Positions 41,667 to 51,052 of a DNA stretch of 64,000 bases are shown here, piece after piece. The translations under genes were made by a program, and so were the position numbers. Each line of letters starts with the position of its first letter. The stretch's first letter is position 1. This stretch comes from Variovorax sp. UMC13 (GTDB lineage: Bacteria > Pseudomonadota > Gammaproteobacteria > Burkholderiales > Burkholderiaceae_C). Location: contig NZ_LZZW01000031.1 in the NCBI RefSeq assembly GCF_014170375.1, forward strand, positions 310,001 to 374,000, in the 5' to 3' direction. The notes beneath the pieces were generated by a model. It made no database searches, was not told where the DNA came from, and was given only the letters and a program-made list of their open reading frames with translations.

Positions 41667-42178
41667 CCGGCCTCCGGCTGCGCGGGGCAGGTGTAGAGGT
41701 GCACGATGGCCTGCTTGATGTGGCGCTCGACCGTGCGCACCGAGACGCCCGTGCGCTGCGCGATCTCGGCATGGGCCAGGCCCTCGAGCCGGCGCAGCAG
41801 GAAGGCCTCGCGCACCTTGGGCGGCAGGCCGTCGAGCCAGCGGTCGAGGGTCTCGACGGCTTCGCGCACCAGCGCATAGGTCTCGGGCGAGGGCGCCAGC
41901 TCTTCGGGCTGGGCCGCGAGCGCGTCGAGCCAGGCCCGCTCCAGTTCGCGCCGGCGCCAGAAGTTGTAGAGCACGCGCTGGGCCAGCGTGGTCAGGTAGG
42001 CGCGCGGCTCCTCGATCGCCTGCGCCTGGCCGCCGGTGATCACGCGCACAAAGGTGTCCTGCGTCAGGTCCGCGGCCGTGTGGCCGTCGCCCAGCCGGCG
42101 GCGCAGCCAGGTCTGCAGCCAGGCACGGTGCTCGCGGTACAGCGCATGGACGGGATCGGCCGCGGCGGAAGAGGACAT
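41663..42178 (-). CDS. fecI: ECF sigma factor, FecI-like (iron starvation)
   Basis: 171 residues with sigma region 2 (HALYREHRAWLQTWLRRRLGD, TAADLTQDTFVRVI) and region 4 (LPPKVREAFLLRRLEGLAHA, IAQRTGVSVRTVERHIKQAI). It fits the FecI/PvdS group that drives siderophore receptor genes. A near-perfect Fur box covers the region 17-35 bp upstream of the start. The order sigma, fecR, receptor is standard for cell-surface signalling. Confidence 0.92.
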   Translation of the reverse strand: MSSSAAADPVHALYREHRAWLQTWLRRRLGDGHTAADLTQDTFVRVITGGQAQAIEEPRAYLTTLAQRVLYNFWRRRELERAWLDALAAQPEELAPSPETYALVREAVETLDRWLDGLPPKVREAFLLRRLEGLAHAEIAQRTGVSVRTVERHIKQAIVHLYTCPAQPEAG

Positions 42179-42194
42179 GGGCGTGAATTCGATG

Positions 42195-42213
42195 AATGAG
42201 AATTACTCTCATT
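42195..42213. promoter_or_regulatory. Fur box upstream of the ECF sigma gene
   Basis: AATGAGAATTACTCTCATT is a 19-bp palindrome with a single mismatched pair, matching the Fur consensus of overlapping TGAGAAT-type heptamers. It lies 17-35 bp upstream of the sigma ATG and 117 bp from the divergent Fur-family gene, so Fur-Fe(II) repression of the sigma operon is very likely. Confidence 0.85.
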
Positions 42214-42329
42214 TTATCCATGCGCGGCCACCGTCCTCCTGCCTTTCCCCGGCCGGGGCTTTGCCGCAGTGATGGAGCGAGGCCGCTAAACTGCCACGAC
42301 CCCACCCTGCCCCACTGCCAGATCCTCCG

Positions 42330-42794
42330 TTGAACAAAGCCTCACCCCATGCCGGCCATGCGCACGCCGATGCCCCCGCAGCCGAGGTTGCGGTCGGCGG
42401 CCAGCGCGCCACGCGCCAGCGCTCGGCGATCCGCGCCGTGATCGATCGTTCGGCACGCCCCCTGCTGCCCGCCGAGATCCTCGAGGACGCGCAGCGCGAG
42501 GTCGAGGCCATGGGCATCGCGACCGTCTACCGCAACCTCAAGCTGCTGGCCGATGCGCAGGAGATCCGCATCGTCGAGCTGCCGGGCGAGGCGCCGCGCT
42601 ACGAGAGCGCGCGCCATGCGCACCACCACCATTTCCAGTGCCGCCAGTGCGCGCGCGTGTTCGACGTGCACCAGTGCCCGGGCGATTTCGCCTCGCTCGC
42701 GCCCAAGGGCTTCCGCGTCGATGCGCACGAGCTCACGCTCTACGGCACCTGCGCCGACTGCAGCACGCCCGCGCCCCGCAAGACCGCCGCCTAG
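42330..42794 (+). CDS. Fur-family metalloregulator, probably zinc-responsive (Zur-like)
   Basis: 154 residues from a TTG start at 42330; no ATG exists in frame before the DNA-binding domain. The N-terminal winged helix is FUR-like (TRQRSAIRAVIDRSARPLLP, MGIATVYRNLKLLADAQEI). Two structural zinc pairs are present (CRQC and CADC), and a His cluster precedes the first (HAHHHHFQC). The first ~25 residues are His/Ala-rich. The next gene, 81 bp on, is a COG0523 GTPase of the zinc-starvation type behind a perfect inverted repeat, which favours a Zur-like role over iron Fur. Confidence 0.8.
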   Translation: MNKASPHAGHAHADAPAAEVAVGGQRATRQRSAIRAVIDRSARPLLPAEILEDAQREVEAMGIATVYRNLKLLADAQEIRIVELPGEAPRYESARHAHHHHFQCRQCARVFDVHQCPGDFASLAPKGFRVDAHELTLYGTCADCSTPAPRKTAA

Positions 42795-42842
42795 CGCTGA
42801 CCCTTCTCTCGCGCCGGCGTGCATGCGCGCGGCGAATCGGTT

Positions 42843-42868
42843 CTAATTGATAATTCGATATCAATTAG
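42843..42868. promoter_or_regulatory. Perfect inverted repeat, probable Fur-family/Zur operator
   Basis: CTAATTGATA (42843-42852) and TATCAATTAG (42859-42868) are perfect 10-bp arms around ATTCGA. It is an AT-rich site of Fur-family size in GC-rich DNA, between the Fur-family gene and the GTPase gene, ending 7 bp before the GTPase ATG. Repression by the adjacent Fur-family protein is the simplest reading. Confidence 0.7.
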
Positions 42869-42875
42869 GACTGCG

Positions 42876-44070
<1,195 letters not shown>

Positions 44071-44078
<8 letters not shown>

Positions 44079-44619
44079 CCTGCTGCTTGCCCAGCTTGCG
44101 CGCCAGCGTGCGGCGGTGCATGCCCAGGCGGCGCGCGGTCTCGGAGATGTTGAAGCCGGTCTCGGCCAGCACCTCGTGGATGCGCTCCCATTCGAGCGTC
44201 TTGATGGAGGTCGAGCGGTTGGTGAGTTCGACCTCGGTCGTGCCCTCGGCGCGGCCGAAGGCGGCCTCGATGTCGTCGGTGTTCGAGGGCTTGGCCAGGT
44301 AGTGGCAGGCGCCCAGCTTGATCGCCTCCACCGCGGTCGCGATGCTGGCGAAACCGGTCAGCACCACGATCAGCATGCCGGGGTCGTGCGCATGCAGCGT
44401 CTGGACGCAGGCCAGGCCCGAGGCCTCGCCGCTGAGCTTGAGGTCGACCACCGCGTAGCCGGGTGAATGCTGCTGCAGCAGCAGGCCCACGTCGTCGAGG
44501 TTGGTGGCCAGGATCACGCGGTAGCCGCGGCGCTCGAAGGAGCGGCCCAGTGTGCGCGCGAAGGCCGCGTCGTCCTCGACCAGCAGCAGCAGGCGGTCTT
44601 CTTGTTGTTCAGTGTCCAT
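44071..44619 (-). CDS. regA: RegA/PrrA-type redox response regulator
   Basis: 182 residues. The receiver domain has the acidic pair (LLLVEDDAAF), phospho-acceptor Asp (AVVDLKLSGEASG), switch Thr (VLTGFAS) and Lys (YLAKPSN). The C-terminal Fis-type HTH NISETARRLGMHRRTLARKL is the hallmark of RegA/ActR/PrrA. These control oxidases, photosynthesis, nitrogen and carbon fixation by redox state. The gene overlaps the regB stop by 11 bp and lies just downstream of the cyo operon. Confidence 0.88.
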
Positions 44620-45943
44620 CGTCGGCCTCCTCTTCCAGCACGATCGCCGACAGCGGCAGCTTGAGCTCCACCACCGCGCCGCCCTCCTCGCGGTTCTGCG
44701 CGCTCACGTTGCCGCCCAGCGTGCGCGCCACATTGACCACCAGGAACAGCCCCAGGCCGCCGCCCGGGCGGCCCTTGCTCGAACGGTAGGGCTTGCCCAG
44801 CTCGGCCAGCATCGCGGGCGCGAAGCCCGGGCCGTTGTCGGTCACGGTCAGCAGCAGCATGTCGCCCTCGCGGTCGGCCTCCAGCCGCACCCAGTAGGGC
44901 GAGGCTTCGAGCGCATTGTCGAGCACGTTGCAGATCATCTGCTGCAGCGCCGAGTCCGAGACCATGGGCAGGTCCTGCCCGAAACGGTTGTCGTAGACGA
45001 AGGAGGTCACGGGCCGCGTCTCGCGCCAGGCCTGCGCCAGCTCGTCGAGGAAGGTGCTGACCGTGGTCTCGACCGAGGACTCGCCGCGCGCCTCGCCGGC
45101 CGACATCAGCACGCCGCTCACGATCGATTTGCAGCGCTGCAGCTGGGTCTGCATCTCGCCGATCTCCTGCAGCAGTTCGGGGTTGGCCGCGAACTCGGGC
45201 ATGCGCCGCCAGTCGCCCAGGATCACGGCCAGCGTCGCCAGCGGCGTGCCCAGTTCGTGGGCCGCGCCCGAGGCCAGCAGGCCCATGCGCACGATGTGCT
45301 CCTCCTCGGCCGCGCGCTGGCGCAGGCCGGCCAGCCGCGCGTCGCGCTCGCGCAGGTTGCGGTTGATGCGGGTGACGAAGATCAGCAGCAGCGCGGCATT
45401 GAGCGCGAAGGACACCAGCATGCCCTGCACATAGGGGCTGGCCAGGCCGCGGTCGTGGTCCAGCGGCAGTTCGAGCGGGCGCGAGAACAGCGCCAGGCCG
45501 GCGAAGCACAGCGTGGTGATCACCACCATGATCAGGCTCGACCAGGCCTCGAGCAGCACCGCGCCCAGGATCACCTGCAGCAGGTAGAGGAAGACGAAGG
45601 GGTTGGTGGTGCCGCCGCTCAGGTAGAGCTGCGCGCTCAGCATCGCCACGTCGACCAGCAGCGCGACGAACAGCTCGCCGTTGGTCACGGCGCGGCCGGT
45701 GCGCCAGCGCAGCAGGCTCGCGATGTTGAAGACGATCAGGCAGCCCAGGATCGCCAGCATGGTGCCCAGCGGCAACGGGATCTGCAGGCCGTAGTGCGCC
45801 ACCTCGATGGTCACGATCTGCCCGACCACCGCGATCCAGCGCAGCTGGATCAGCTGCTCCAGGTTCTGCAGGCCGCTCGCATCCCGGATGCGCGGCGCCT
45901 GGGGCGTGCTCACGGGCGGGGTGTCAGCGGTGGGGGTCGGCAT
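44609..45943 (-). CDS. regB: RegB/PrrB-type redox sensor histidine kinase
   Basis: 444 residues from the ATG at 45943, which has an AGGAGA ribosome site; an ATG at 45982 lacks one. Six membrane helices come first. The quinone-sensing motif GGTTNPF (about 110-116) is conserved. The H-box is GAAHELGTPLAT (His about 229). The redox-active Cys of RegB is kept in QLQRCKSIVSG (about 271). ATP-binding boxes follow (NVLDNALEAS, DNGPGFAP, GGLGLFLV). It phosphorylates RegA according to quinone and redox state. Confidence 0.9.
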   Translation of the reverse strand: MPTPTADTPPVSTPQAPRIRDASGLQNLEQLIQLRWIAVVGQIVTIEVAHYGLQIPLPLGTMLAILGCLIVFNIASLLRWRTGRAVTNGELFVALLVDVAMLSAQLYLSGGTTNPFVFLYLLQVILGAVLLEAWSSLIMVVITTLCFAGLALFSRPLELPLDHDRGLASPYVQGMLVSFALNAALLLIFVTRINRNLRERDARLAGLRQRAAEEEHIVRMGLLASGAAHELGTPLATLAVILGDWRRMPEFAANPELLQEIGEMQTQLQRCKSIVSGVLMSAGEARGESSVETTVSTFLDELAQAWRETRPVTSFVYDNRFGQDLPMVSDSALQQMICNVLDNALEASPYWVRLEADREGDMLLLTVTDNGPGFAPAMLAELGKPYRSSKGRPGGGLGLFLVVNVARTLGGNVSAQNREEGGAVVELKLPLSAIVLEEEADDGH

Positions 45944-46760
45944 CCGGGTCGTCTCCTGGGCGGGAAGACCCATTGTCGCCATGCCGGCGCCGGCGCCCCA
46001 GGCGCAACTCCTCGCGCGCCACGTAGCCCGCGCCCAGCGCCACCATCAGCGCCAGGCCAAACCAGGTCAGCGCATAGACCAGGTGGCTGTTGGGGAAGGC
46101 GATCACGGTGAGGCCACCGACCGGCGCGCCCTCGCCGCCCGGCGTGGCCTCGGCATCGACGAAGTACGGCGCCACCTCGGCCAAGCCGCGCGCGGCCGCG
46201 ATGGCCGGCACATCGCGCGAGAACCAGCGGTCGATGGCCGGGTCGTTGCGGCGTGGGAACATGCCGCCCGGCTCGCTGGCGCGCAGCAGGCCGGCCACCG
46301 TGACCTCGCCCTGCGGCCCTGCATCGCGCCGCGCGGGTTCGCGCCGTTCGGGCAGCACGAAGCCGCGGTTGACCAGCACGGTGCCGCCGCCGGCCAGGCG
46401 CAGCGGCGTGAGCACCCAGAAGCCGGTGCCGCGTGCGGTGCTGGCCTGGACCAGGGTCTCGTGGAGATGGTCGAAGGTGCCGGTGAGCCGCACATGGCGG
46501 TAGGCCTGCGCCGTGGCGTCGAAGCCTGGCCAATCGGCCGGCCCGGGCCCGTCGACGGGCGGCGCGTGCACGCGTTCGTCGACGCTCTGGATCAGTGCCA
46601 GCTTCCAGGCCCGGCGTTCGACCTGCCAGACGCCCAGCGCCATGAAACCGATAAACAGGCCCAGCGCGCACAGCGCCAGCACGGCCCGCACGGCCGCGGA
46701 GCGCGGGCCCCGCTCGGGCGCCGCATCGCCATCGCCATGATCGCGCTGCCCCGGGTTCAA
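45924..46760 (-). CDS. SURF1-family oxidase assembly protein
   Basis: 278 residues from a TTG at 46760 that overlaps the cyoD stop (TTGA). No ATG exists in frame before the first membrane helix (AVLALCALGLFIGFMALGVW). SURF1 marks are GVWQVERRAWKLALI, the YRHVRLTGTFD loop, LVNRGFV and the C-terminal helix (HLVYALTWFGLALMVALGAG). SURF1 aids heme insertion into heme-copper oxidases. Placed after cyoD, it should serve the bo3 enzyme. Its end overlaps the regB start by 20 bp. Confidence 0.87.
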   Translation of the reverse strand: MNPGQRDHGDGDAAPERGPRSAAVRAVLALCALGLFIGFMALGVWQVERRAWKLALIQSVDERVHAPPVDGPGPADWPGFDATAQAYRHVRLTGTFDHLHETLVQASTARGTGFWVLTPLRLAGGGTVLVNRGFVLPERREPARRDAGPQGEVTVAGLLRASEPGGMFPRRNDPAIDRWFSRDVPAIAAARGLAEVAPYFVDAEATPGGEGAPVGGLTVIAFPNSHLVYALTWFGLALMVALGAGYVAREELRLGRRRRHGDNGSSRPGDDPDADPHR

Positions 46761-47161
46761 GGCATGTTCTGCATGTCGTGCATCGACGGCATCATGTTGT
46801 GGTTGAGGTGGTACATCACCCACAGCGAGCCGGCCAGCGTGATGACCACCAGCACCAGCGTGAAGATCAGCGCCAGCATCGACCAGCCGCCCTCGGCCTT
46901 GGTGTTCATGTGCAGGAAGTACACCATGTGCACCACCATCTGCACCGCGGCGAAGCCCAGGATCACGAAGGCCGTGACGCTGGAGCTGTCGAATACCTTG
47001 CCCATCACCAGCCAGAACGGGATGACCGTCAGGATGACCGACAGGATGAAGCCGGTGACGTAGCCGCCGACGGTGCTGTGCGCGGCACCGCCCTCGTCGT
47101 GGTGATCGTCATGGCCGTGGTGGGAATCGTGACCGTGGTGGTCCAGGTCATGTGCGCTCAT
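46757..47161 (-). CDS. cyoD: Cytochrome bo3 ubiquinol oxidase subunit IV
   Basis: 134 residues with a His/Asp-rich N-terminus (HHGHDSHHGHDDHHDE) followed by three membrane helices (VGGYVTGFILSVILTVIPFW, VTAFVILGFAAVQMVVHMVY, MLALIFTLVLVVITLAGSLW). This is typical CyoD, except that the metal-binding-like N-terminal tail is unusually His-rich. It overlaps cyoC by four bases (ATGA) and SURF1 by four (TTGA). Confidence 0.92.
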   Translation of the reverse strand: MSAHDLDHHGHDSHHGHDDHHDEGGAAHSTVGGYVTGFILSVILTVIPFWLVMGKVFDSSSVTAFVILGFAAVQMVVHMVYFLHMNTKAEGGWSMLALIFTLVLVVITLAGSLWVMYHLNHNMMPSMHDMQNMP

Positions 47162-47793
47162 GGAAGGACTCCCATCAGATAGACGAAGGTGAAGACGCCG
47201 ATCCAGATCACGTCCAGGAAGTGCCAGAACATCGACAGGCACATCAGGCGGCGGCGGTTTTCCGGCAGCAGGCCGTGGCGCGAGACCTGCACCATCAGCG
47301 TGACCAGCCAGATCAGGCCGAAGGTGACGTGCAGGCCGTGGGTGCCGACCAGCGTGAAGAAGGAGGACAGGAAGGCGCTGCGCTGCGGCACCGCGCCTTC
47401 GTGGATCAGGTGCGCGAATTCGTAGAGCTCGAGCCCGATGAAGGCCGCGCCCAGCAGGCCGGTGACCGCCAACCAGGCCAGCACCGGCTTCACGCGCTTC
47501 TTCTGCATCTCGATCATGGCGAAGCCATAGGTGATCGAGGACAGCAGCAGCATCGAGGTGTTGAGTGCCACCAGCGGCAGGTCGAACAGGTCGGCGCCCG
47601 AAGGGCCGGCCGCGTAGCTGCGCCCCACCACCGCATGCACCGCGAACAGGCAGGCGAAGATCAGGCAGTCGCTCATCAGGTAGAGCCAGAAGCCCAGGCC
47701 GGTGGCGTTCTGCGGGTGATGGTCCCCGGGGACGTAGAAGCGCAGGTTGTCCGGCGCGTTGGCGCCGGCGTTCAAGGTGGCGGTATCAGACAT
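47158..47793 (-). CDS. cyoC: Cytochrome bo3 ubiquinol oxidase subunit III
   Basis: 211 residues with five membrane helices and family motifs (LGFWLYLMSDCLIFACLFAV, GTHGLHVTFGLIWLVTLMVQ, WHFLDVIWIGVFTFVYLMG). It overlaps cyoB by 8 bp and cyoD by 4 bp, so it is fully embedded in the operon. Confidence 0.95.
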   Translation of the reverse strand: MSDTATLNAGANAPDNLRFYVPGDHHPQNATGLGFWLYLMSDCLIFACLFAVHAVVGRSYAAGPSGADLFDLPLVALNTSMLLLSSITYGFAMIEMQKKRVKPVLAWLAVTGLLGAAFIGLELYEFAHLIHEGAVPQRSAFLSSFFTLVGTHGLHVTFGLIWLVTLMVQVSRHGLLPENRRRLMCLSMFWHFLDVIWIGVFTFVYLMGVLP

Positions 47794-49795
47794 GGCTGGC
47801 CAGGAGACGGGTGCGCAATCCTTCGGTACGGACGACTTCGTCCGCGTCGATGTGATAGTCGCGCTTGTAGTTGAAGGTATGGAAGATCGTGGTGCCGACC
47901 AGCGTCAGCATCGCCAGCACGGCCAGTGGCCACATGTGCCAGATCAGCGCGAAGCCCACCACCGTGCTCAGCCCCGCGATCACGATGCCGGCCCAGGTGT
48001 TCTTGGGCATGTGGATCGGGCGGAAGCCCTCGGTCGGGCGCTGGTAGCCGCGGCGCTTCATGTCCGACCAGGCGTCGTTGTCATGGATGATGGGCGTGAA
48101 GGCGAAGTTGTAGGCCGGCGGCGGCGACGAGGTCGACCACTCCAGCGTGCGGCCATCCCACGGGTCGCCCGTCACGTCGCGCAGCGACTCGCGGCGGCGG
48201 AAGCTCACCACCAACTGGATGATGAAGGACAGGATGCCCAGCGCGATCAGGCAGGCGCCGAAGGCGGCGACCTGGAACCAGATCTGCAGCGACATGTCCT
48301 GGAAGTGGCTCATGCGGCGGGTCACGCCCATCAGGCCCAGCACGTACAGCGGCATGAAGGCGAGCCAGAAGCCGACCAGCCAGAACCAGAACGAGCACTT
48401 GCCCCAGAACGGATCGAGCTTGTAGCCGAAGGCCTTGGGGAACCAGTAGGTGATGCCTGCCATGAGGCCGAACAGCACACCGCCGATGATCACGTTGTGG
48501 AAGTGGGCCACCAGGAACAGGCTGTTGTGCAGCACGAAGTCGGCCGGCGGCACCGCCAGCAGCACGCCCGTCATGCCGCCGATCACGAAGGTGACCATGA
48601 AGCCCATGGTCCAGAGCATCGGCACGTCGAAGCGGATGCGGCCGCGGTACATGGTGAAGAGCCAGTTGAAGATCTTCGCGCCCGTCGGGATCGAGATAAT
48701 CATCGTCGTGATGCCGAAGAAGGAGTTCACGCTCGCGCCCGAGCCCATGGTGAAGAAGTGGTGCAGCCACACCAGGTACGACAGGATGGTGATCACCACC
48801 GTGGCATAGACCATCGAGGCGTAGCCGAACAGGCGCTTGCCCGAGAAGGTGGACACCACCTCGGAGAAGATGCCGAAGGCCGGCAGGATCAGGATGTAGA
48901 CCTCGGGATGGCCCCAGATCCAGATCAGGTTCACGTACATCATGGCGTTGCCGCCGAAGTCGTTGGTGAAGAAGTTGGTGCCGACGTAGCGGTCGAGCGA
49001 CAGCAGCGCGAGCACCGCGGTCAGCACCGGGAACGCGGCCACGATCAGCACGTTGGTGCACAGCGAGGTCCAGGTGAAGATCGGCATCTTCATCATGGCC
49101 ATGCCCGGCGCGCGCATCTTCACGATGGTCGCCAGCAGGTTGATGCCCGAGAGCAGCGTGCCCACCCCCGCGATCTGCAGCGACCAGATGTAGTAGTCGA
49201 CCCCCACGTCAGGGCTGTGCAGGATGCCCGACAGCGGCGGATAGGCCAGCCAGCCGGTGCGCGCGAACTCGCCCACGAACAGCGAGGCCATGACCAGCAC
49301 GGCGCCGCTGGCGGTCATCCAGAAGCTGAAGTTGTTGAGGAAGGGAAAGGCCACGTCGCGCGCGCCGATCTGCAGCGGCACCACGTAGTTCATCAGGCCC
49401 GTGACCAGCGGCATGGCCACGAAGAAGATCATGATCACGCCATGGGCGGTGAAGATCTGGTCGTAGTGGTGCGGCGGCAGGAAGCCTTCGTTGCCGCCGA
49501 AGGAGATGGCCTGGTGCAGGCGCATCATGATCGCGTCGGCAAAGCCGCGCAGCAGCATCACCAGGCCCAGGATCACGTACATGATCCCGATCTTCTTGTG
49601 GTCGATGCTGGTGAACCATTCGCGCCAGAGGTAGCCCCAGGCCTTGTGGTAGGTGATGAGGGCCAGCAGGCCGATACCGCCGAGCACCACACCCAGGAAG
49701 GTGGCGAGCAGGATGGGCTCGTGCAGCGGGATCGCCTCCCAGGTCAGGCGGCCGAAGACGAGCTTCGTGAGGTCGAGTGAGTCGAACATGGACAT
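47786..49795 (-). CDS. cyoB: Cytochrome bo3 ubiquinol oxidase subunit I
   Basis: 669 residues, about fifteen membrane helices. It is the heme-copper catalytic and proton-pumping subunit. Visible features include the quinol-site region (KIGIMYVILGLVMLLRGFAD), heme and CuB segments (FTAHGVIMIFFVAMPLVTGL, WGHPEVYILILPAFGIFSE with the His-Tyr crosslink pair, HHFFTMG) and the HFHNVIIGG helix. A second in-frame ATG is two codons on (49789). It is 12 bp after cyoA. Confidence 0.96.
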   Translation of the reverse strand: MSMFDSLDLTKLVFGRLTWEAIPLHEPILLATFLGVVLGGIGLLALITYHKAWGYLWREWFTSIDHKKIGIMYVILGLVMLLRGFADAIMMRLHQAISFGGNEGFLPPHHYDQIFTAHGVIMIFFVAMPLVTGLMNYVVPLQIGARDVAFPFLNNFSFWMTASGAVLVMASLFVGEFARTGWLAYPPLSGILHSPDVGVDYYIWSLQIAGVGTLLSGINLLATIVKMRAPGMAMMKMPIFTWTSLCTNVLIVAAFPVLTAVLALLSLDRYVGTNFFTNDFGGNAMMYVNLIWIWGHPEVYILILPAFGIFSEVVSTFSGKRLFGYASMVYATVVITILSYLVWLHHFFTMGSGASVNSFFGITTMIISIPTGAKIFNWLFTMYRGRIRFDVPMLWTMGFMVTFVIGGMTGVLLAVPPADFVLHNSLFLVAHFHNVIIGGVLFGLMAGITYWFPKAFGYKLDPFWGKCSFWFWLVGFWLAFMPLYVLGLMGVTRRMSHFQDMSLQIWFQVAAFGACLIALGILSFIIQLVVSFRRRESLRDVTGDPWDGRTLEWSTSSPPPAYNFAFTPIIHDNDAWSDMKRRGYQRPTEGFRPIHMPKNTWAGIVIAGLSTVVGFALIWHMWPLAVLAMLTLVGTTIFHTFNYKRDYHIDADEVVRTEGLRTRLLASHV

Positions 49796-49807
49796 CCGGA
49801 AAACGGG

Positions 49808-50893
49808 TTACAGCGACGGTGTGGGCGCAGGGGTGAACAGGTCGGGCGCTTCGTTGACCGAGCACATCGCGCCGACGTAATTGCGCGCGGGGCCCAGCGT
49901 GGCGCCGGCGTCCAGGCCGAGGCGCGCACGCGTCGGCTTATCGAGCGAGGCCACGTTGAAGGCGCCCGGCATGCCGAGGCCGCCGCTGGCGTCGATGGCC
50001 ATCATGTCCTTCATGCACATGCGGTTGGCCTCGACGCAGCGGTTGAGGATGGCGTCGTAGAGGCCCGGCGCCACGCTCGCGTAGTGGCGCACCGGCTCGC
50101 GCTCGCTCGGGTGCTCGAGCTGCAGGTAGGCGGCGCGGCTGAGTTCCTTGCCGTCGGCCTTGGTCTTCTGCACCCAGCTGTCGAAGTCGCCGTCGCTCAG
50201 GCCGTGGAACTTGAAGCGCATGCCCGAGAAGCCCGCGCCGCTGTAGTTGGCGGAGAAGCCCTCGTACTCGCCGGGCTTGTTGATCACCGCGTGCAGCTTG
50301 GTTTCCATGCCCGCCATGGCGTAGATCTGGCCGGCGAGCGCTGGAATGAAGAAGGAGTTCATCACCGTCGACGAGGTGATCTTGAACTGGATCGGCCGGT
50401 CGACCGGCGCTGCCAGTTCATTCACGGTCGCGATGCCCTGCTCGGGATAGAGGAACAGCCACTTCCAGTCGAGCGCCACCACCTCCACCACCAGCGGCTG
50501 GGTGCCCTCGGGCACCGGGCGGTTGGCGTCGATGCGGGTCAGCGCGCGGTACGGGTCCAGCGTGTGAGTGCTGATCCAGGTCAGCGCGCCCAGCGCGATG
50601 ATGATCAGCAGCGGCGCGGCCCAGATGGCGAGTTCGAGTTGCGTCGAATGGTCCCAGTCGGGCGCGTACTCGGCCTCGGCCGCCTTGTTCGACTGGCGGT
50701 ATTTCCAGGCGAAGAAGAAGGTCAGTGCGATCACCGGCACGATGATCAGCAGCATCAGGACGGTGGAGATGACGATCAGTTGCCCTTGCTGGGCGGCGAT
50801 GTCGCCGGACGGGCTGAGCAGCACCGTGTTGCAGCCTGCCAACAGGAAGGCAGGCAGCAAAAGCCAGGCTCGGGGGTTCTTGAGAAAGGGCAT
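49808..50893 (-). CDS. cyoA: Cytochrome bo3 ubiquinol oxidase subunit II
   Basis: 361 residues from the ATG at 50893. The N-terminal lipobox FLLAGC makes it a lipoprotein. Two membrane helices (IVISTVLMLLIIVPVIALTF, LAIWAAPLLIIIALGALTWI) precede the cupredoxin domain. The CuA cysteines of cytochrome c oxidases are absent (GFSANYSGAGFSGMRFKFHG), which proves quinol rather than cytochrome c as electron donor. It is the first gene of cyoABCD-SURF1-regB-regA. The 159-bp gap to the divergent MHS transporter holds the promoter. Confidence 0.95.
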   Translation of the reverse strand: MPFLKNPRAWLLLPAFLLAGCNTVLLSPSGDIAAQQGQLIVISTVLMLLIIVPVIALTFFFAWKYRQSNKAAEAEYAPDWDHSTQLELAIWAAPLLIIIALGALTWISTHTLDPYRALTRIDANRPVPEGTQPLVVEVVALDWKWLFLYPEQGIATVNELAAPVDRPIQFKITSSTVMNSFFIPALAGQIYAMAGMETKLHAVINKPGEYEGFSANYSGAGFSGMRFKFHGLSDGDFDSWVQKTKADGKELSRAAYLQLEHPSEREPVRHYASVAPGLYDAILNRCVEANRMCMKDMMAIDASGGLGMPGAFNVASLDKPTRARLGLDAGATLGPARNYVGAMCSVNEAPDLFTPAPTPSL

Positions 50894-51052
50894 GCCGTGA
50901 AATTGGAGCTTGTGCTTGCGCGTGGAGCCTGCGAATCTACGGCCATCGGCGGCAAATGGGCATTGGACGTTTTGTCCTATGGCATCAAACGCTGGAGAGT
51001 GAGACGCTCTGCGTTGCCGCAACGACACCCGGAACAGAACCGCGAACAGCCC

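Noticed and set aside
50972..50988. TTGTC...ATCAA as a possible FNR box before cyoA
   Set aside because: The half-sites are 7 bp apart instead of 4, and the first half is imperfect.
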